Shown in pieces: positions 6,167 to 6,301 of a stretch of 6,301 bases of DNA; the first letter of the stretch is position 1, and each line of letters starts with the position of its first letter. The position numbers and the translations under genes are program-made. The notes under the pieces are model-generated. The model was not told where the DNA came from and ran no database searches. It saw nothing but the letters and a program-made list of their open reading frames with translations. The DNA is from Pirellulales bacterium (GTDB lineage Bacteria > Planctomycetota > Planctomycetia > Pirellulales > Thermoguttaceae). The DNA lies in NCBI GenBank assembly GCA_030617125.1, contig JAUWWA010000120.1, forward strand, positions 1 through 6,301, written 5' to 3'.

Positions 6167-6213
6167 GATCCGACCAAGACGGGCGAACTTGGTCCAAGGC
6201 CGTATGTCGGATC
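6167..6213. promoter_or_regulatory. Overlapping inverted repeats upstream of the last gene
   Basis: GATCCGAC (6167-6174) pairs with GTCGGATC (6206-6213), while GACCAAG (6172-6178) pairs with CTTGGTC (6188-6194) around a 9-nt loop. The two pairings share bases 6172-6174, so they are mostly nested but compete at the junction. They lie 25 nt before the ATG at 6239 and could be a leader structure or operator. No promoter or ligand class was recognised. Confidence 0.3.
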
Positions 6214-6238
6214 CATCGAAGGAGCATTGTTTTCGAGG

Positions 6239-6301
6239 ATGCCGGACTCAACACTTGACATCGGTCGTGTCTTGCGGGAGACGTTCGTCGCCCGGGCGGA
6301 A
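6239..6301 (+). CDS. 5' end of an unidentified gene (runs off the window)
   Basis: An open frame from ATG 6239 to the window edge encodes MPDSTLDIGRVLRETFVARA and one more residue (E). AAGGAG (6219-6224) is 14 nt upstream, rather far for a Shine-Dalgarno; GAGG directly abuts the ATG. The codons return to the GC-rich style of the housekeeping genes (CGG GAG ACG TTC GTC GCC CGG GCG), and the predicted start is an amphipathic helix. Twenty-one residues are too few to name a family. A biotin-protein ligase-like start crossed my mind but cannot be supported. The true start could also be another codon. Confidence 0.45.
   Translation, partial: MPDSTLDIGRVLRETFVARAE

Noticed and set aside
5998..6261. 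87-residue minus-strand frame with a CALSCRNCKGREW segment
   Set aside because: The three-Cys segment is suggestive of a metal site, but there is no ribosome site and the frame continues through the heptad array into the mobile element. At most it is a gene remnant.

Overview
The window most likely comes from a planctomycete, probably Pirellulales-like. This rests on three things: a membrane protein that joins an 'FSLRSLL' transmembrane segment to leucine-rich repeats with a zinc ribbon, GC-rich genes with weak or absent Shine-Dalgarno sequences, and repeat-laden intergenic DNA with heptad-periodic G-rich tracts. The lineage is an inference from pattern recognition; no search was possible.

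Layout. Positions 1-824 hold the 3' part of glnA (type I glutamine synthetase, + strand). It converges on a minus-strand gene (937-2283) for a predicted 6-TM / zinc-ribbon / TM / LRR protein; a G-rich heptad tract and a perfect 9-bp hairpin lie between the two stops. A divergent promoter region (2284-2519), with a TATAAT box, precedes metG (2520-4562, methionyl-tRNA synthetase with the C-terminal tRNA-binding domain). From 4563 to about 6238 there is accessory or repeat DNA containing one plausible small membrane-protein gene (4967-5425). The first 21 codons of another + strand gene appear at 6239 and run off the window.

The 4563-6238 region is the interesting part. (a) A composite repeat, made of a 7-nt-periodic array followed by a roughly 100-nt block with three hairpins, occurs twice in opposite orientation: 4567-4732 on + and 5702-6101 on -. 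(b) The heptad array of the second copy is split by a 229-230 bp insertion with 19-bp perfect terminal inverted repeats and an 11-12 bp target duplication; removing the insertion and one duplicate restores the heptad register exactly. (c) Between the two modules, the small membrane-protein ORF lies in a unit resembling an integron gene cassette. The unit starts at GTTAAGC (4918), and its 3' end is a long imperfect hairpin with an unpaired base, bounded by ACTTAAC and GTTACGC. No integrase is visible, so the cassette reading is a hypothesis.

glnA (nitrogen assimilation) and metG (translation) are housekeeping genes and are not functionally linked to the accessory DNA. No CRISPR array, rRNA or tRNA was recognised.
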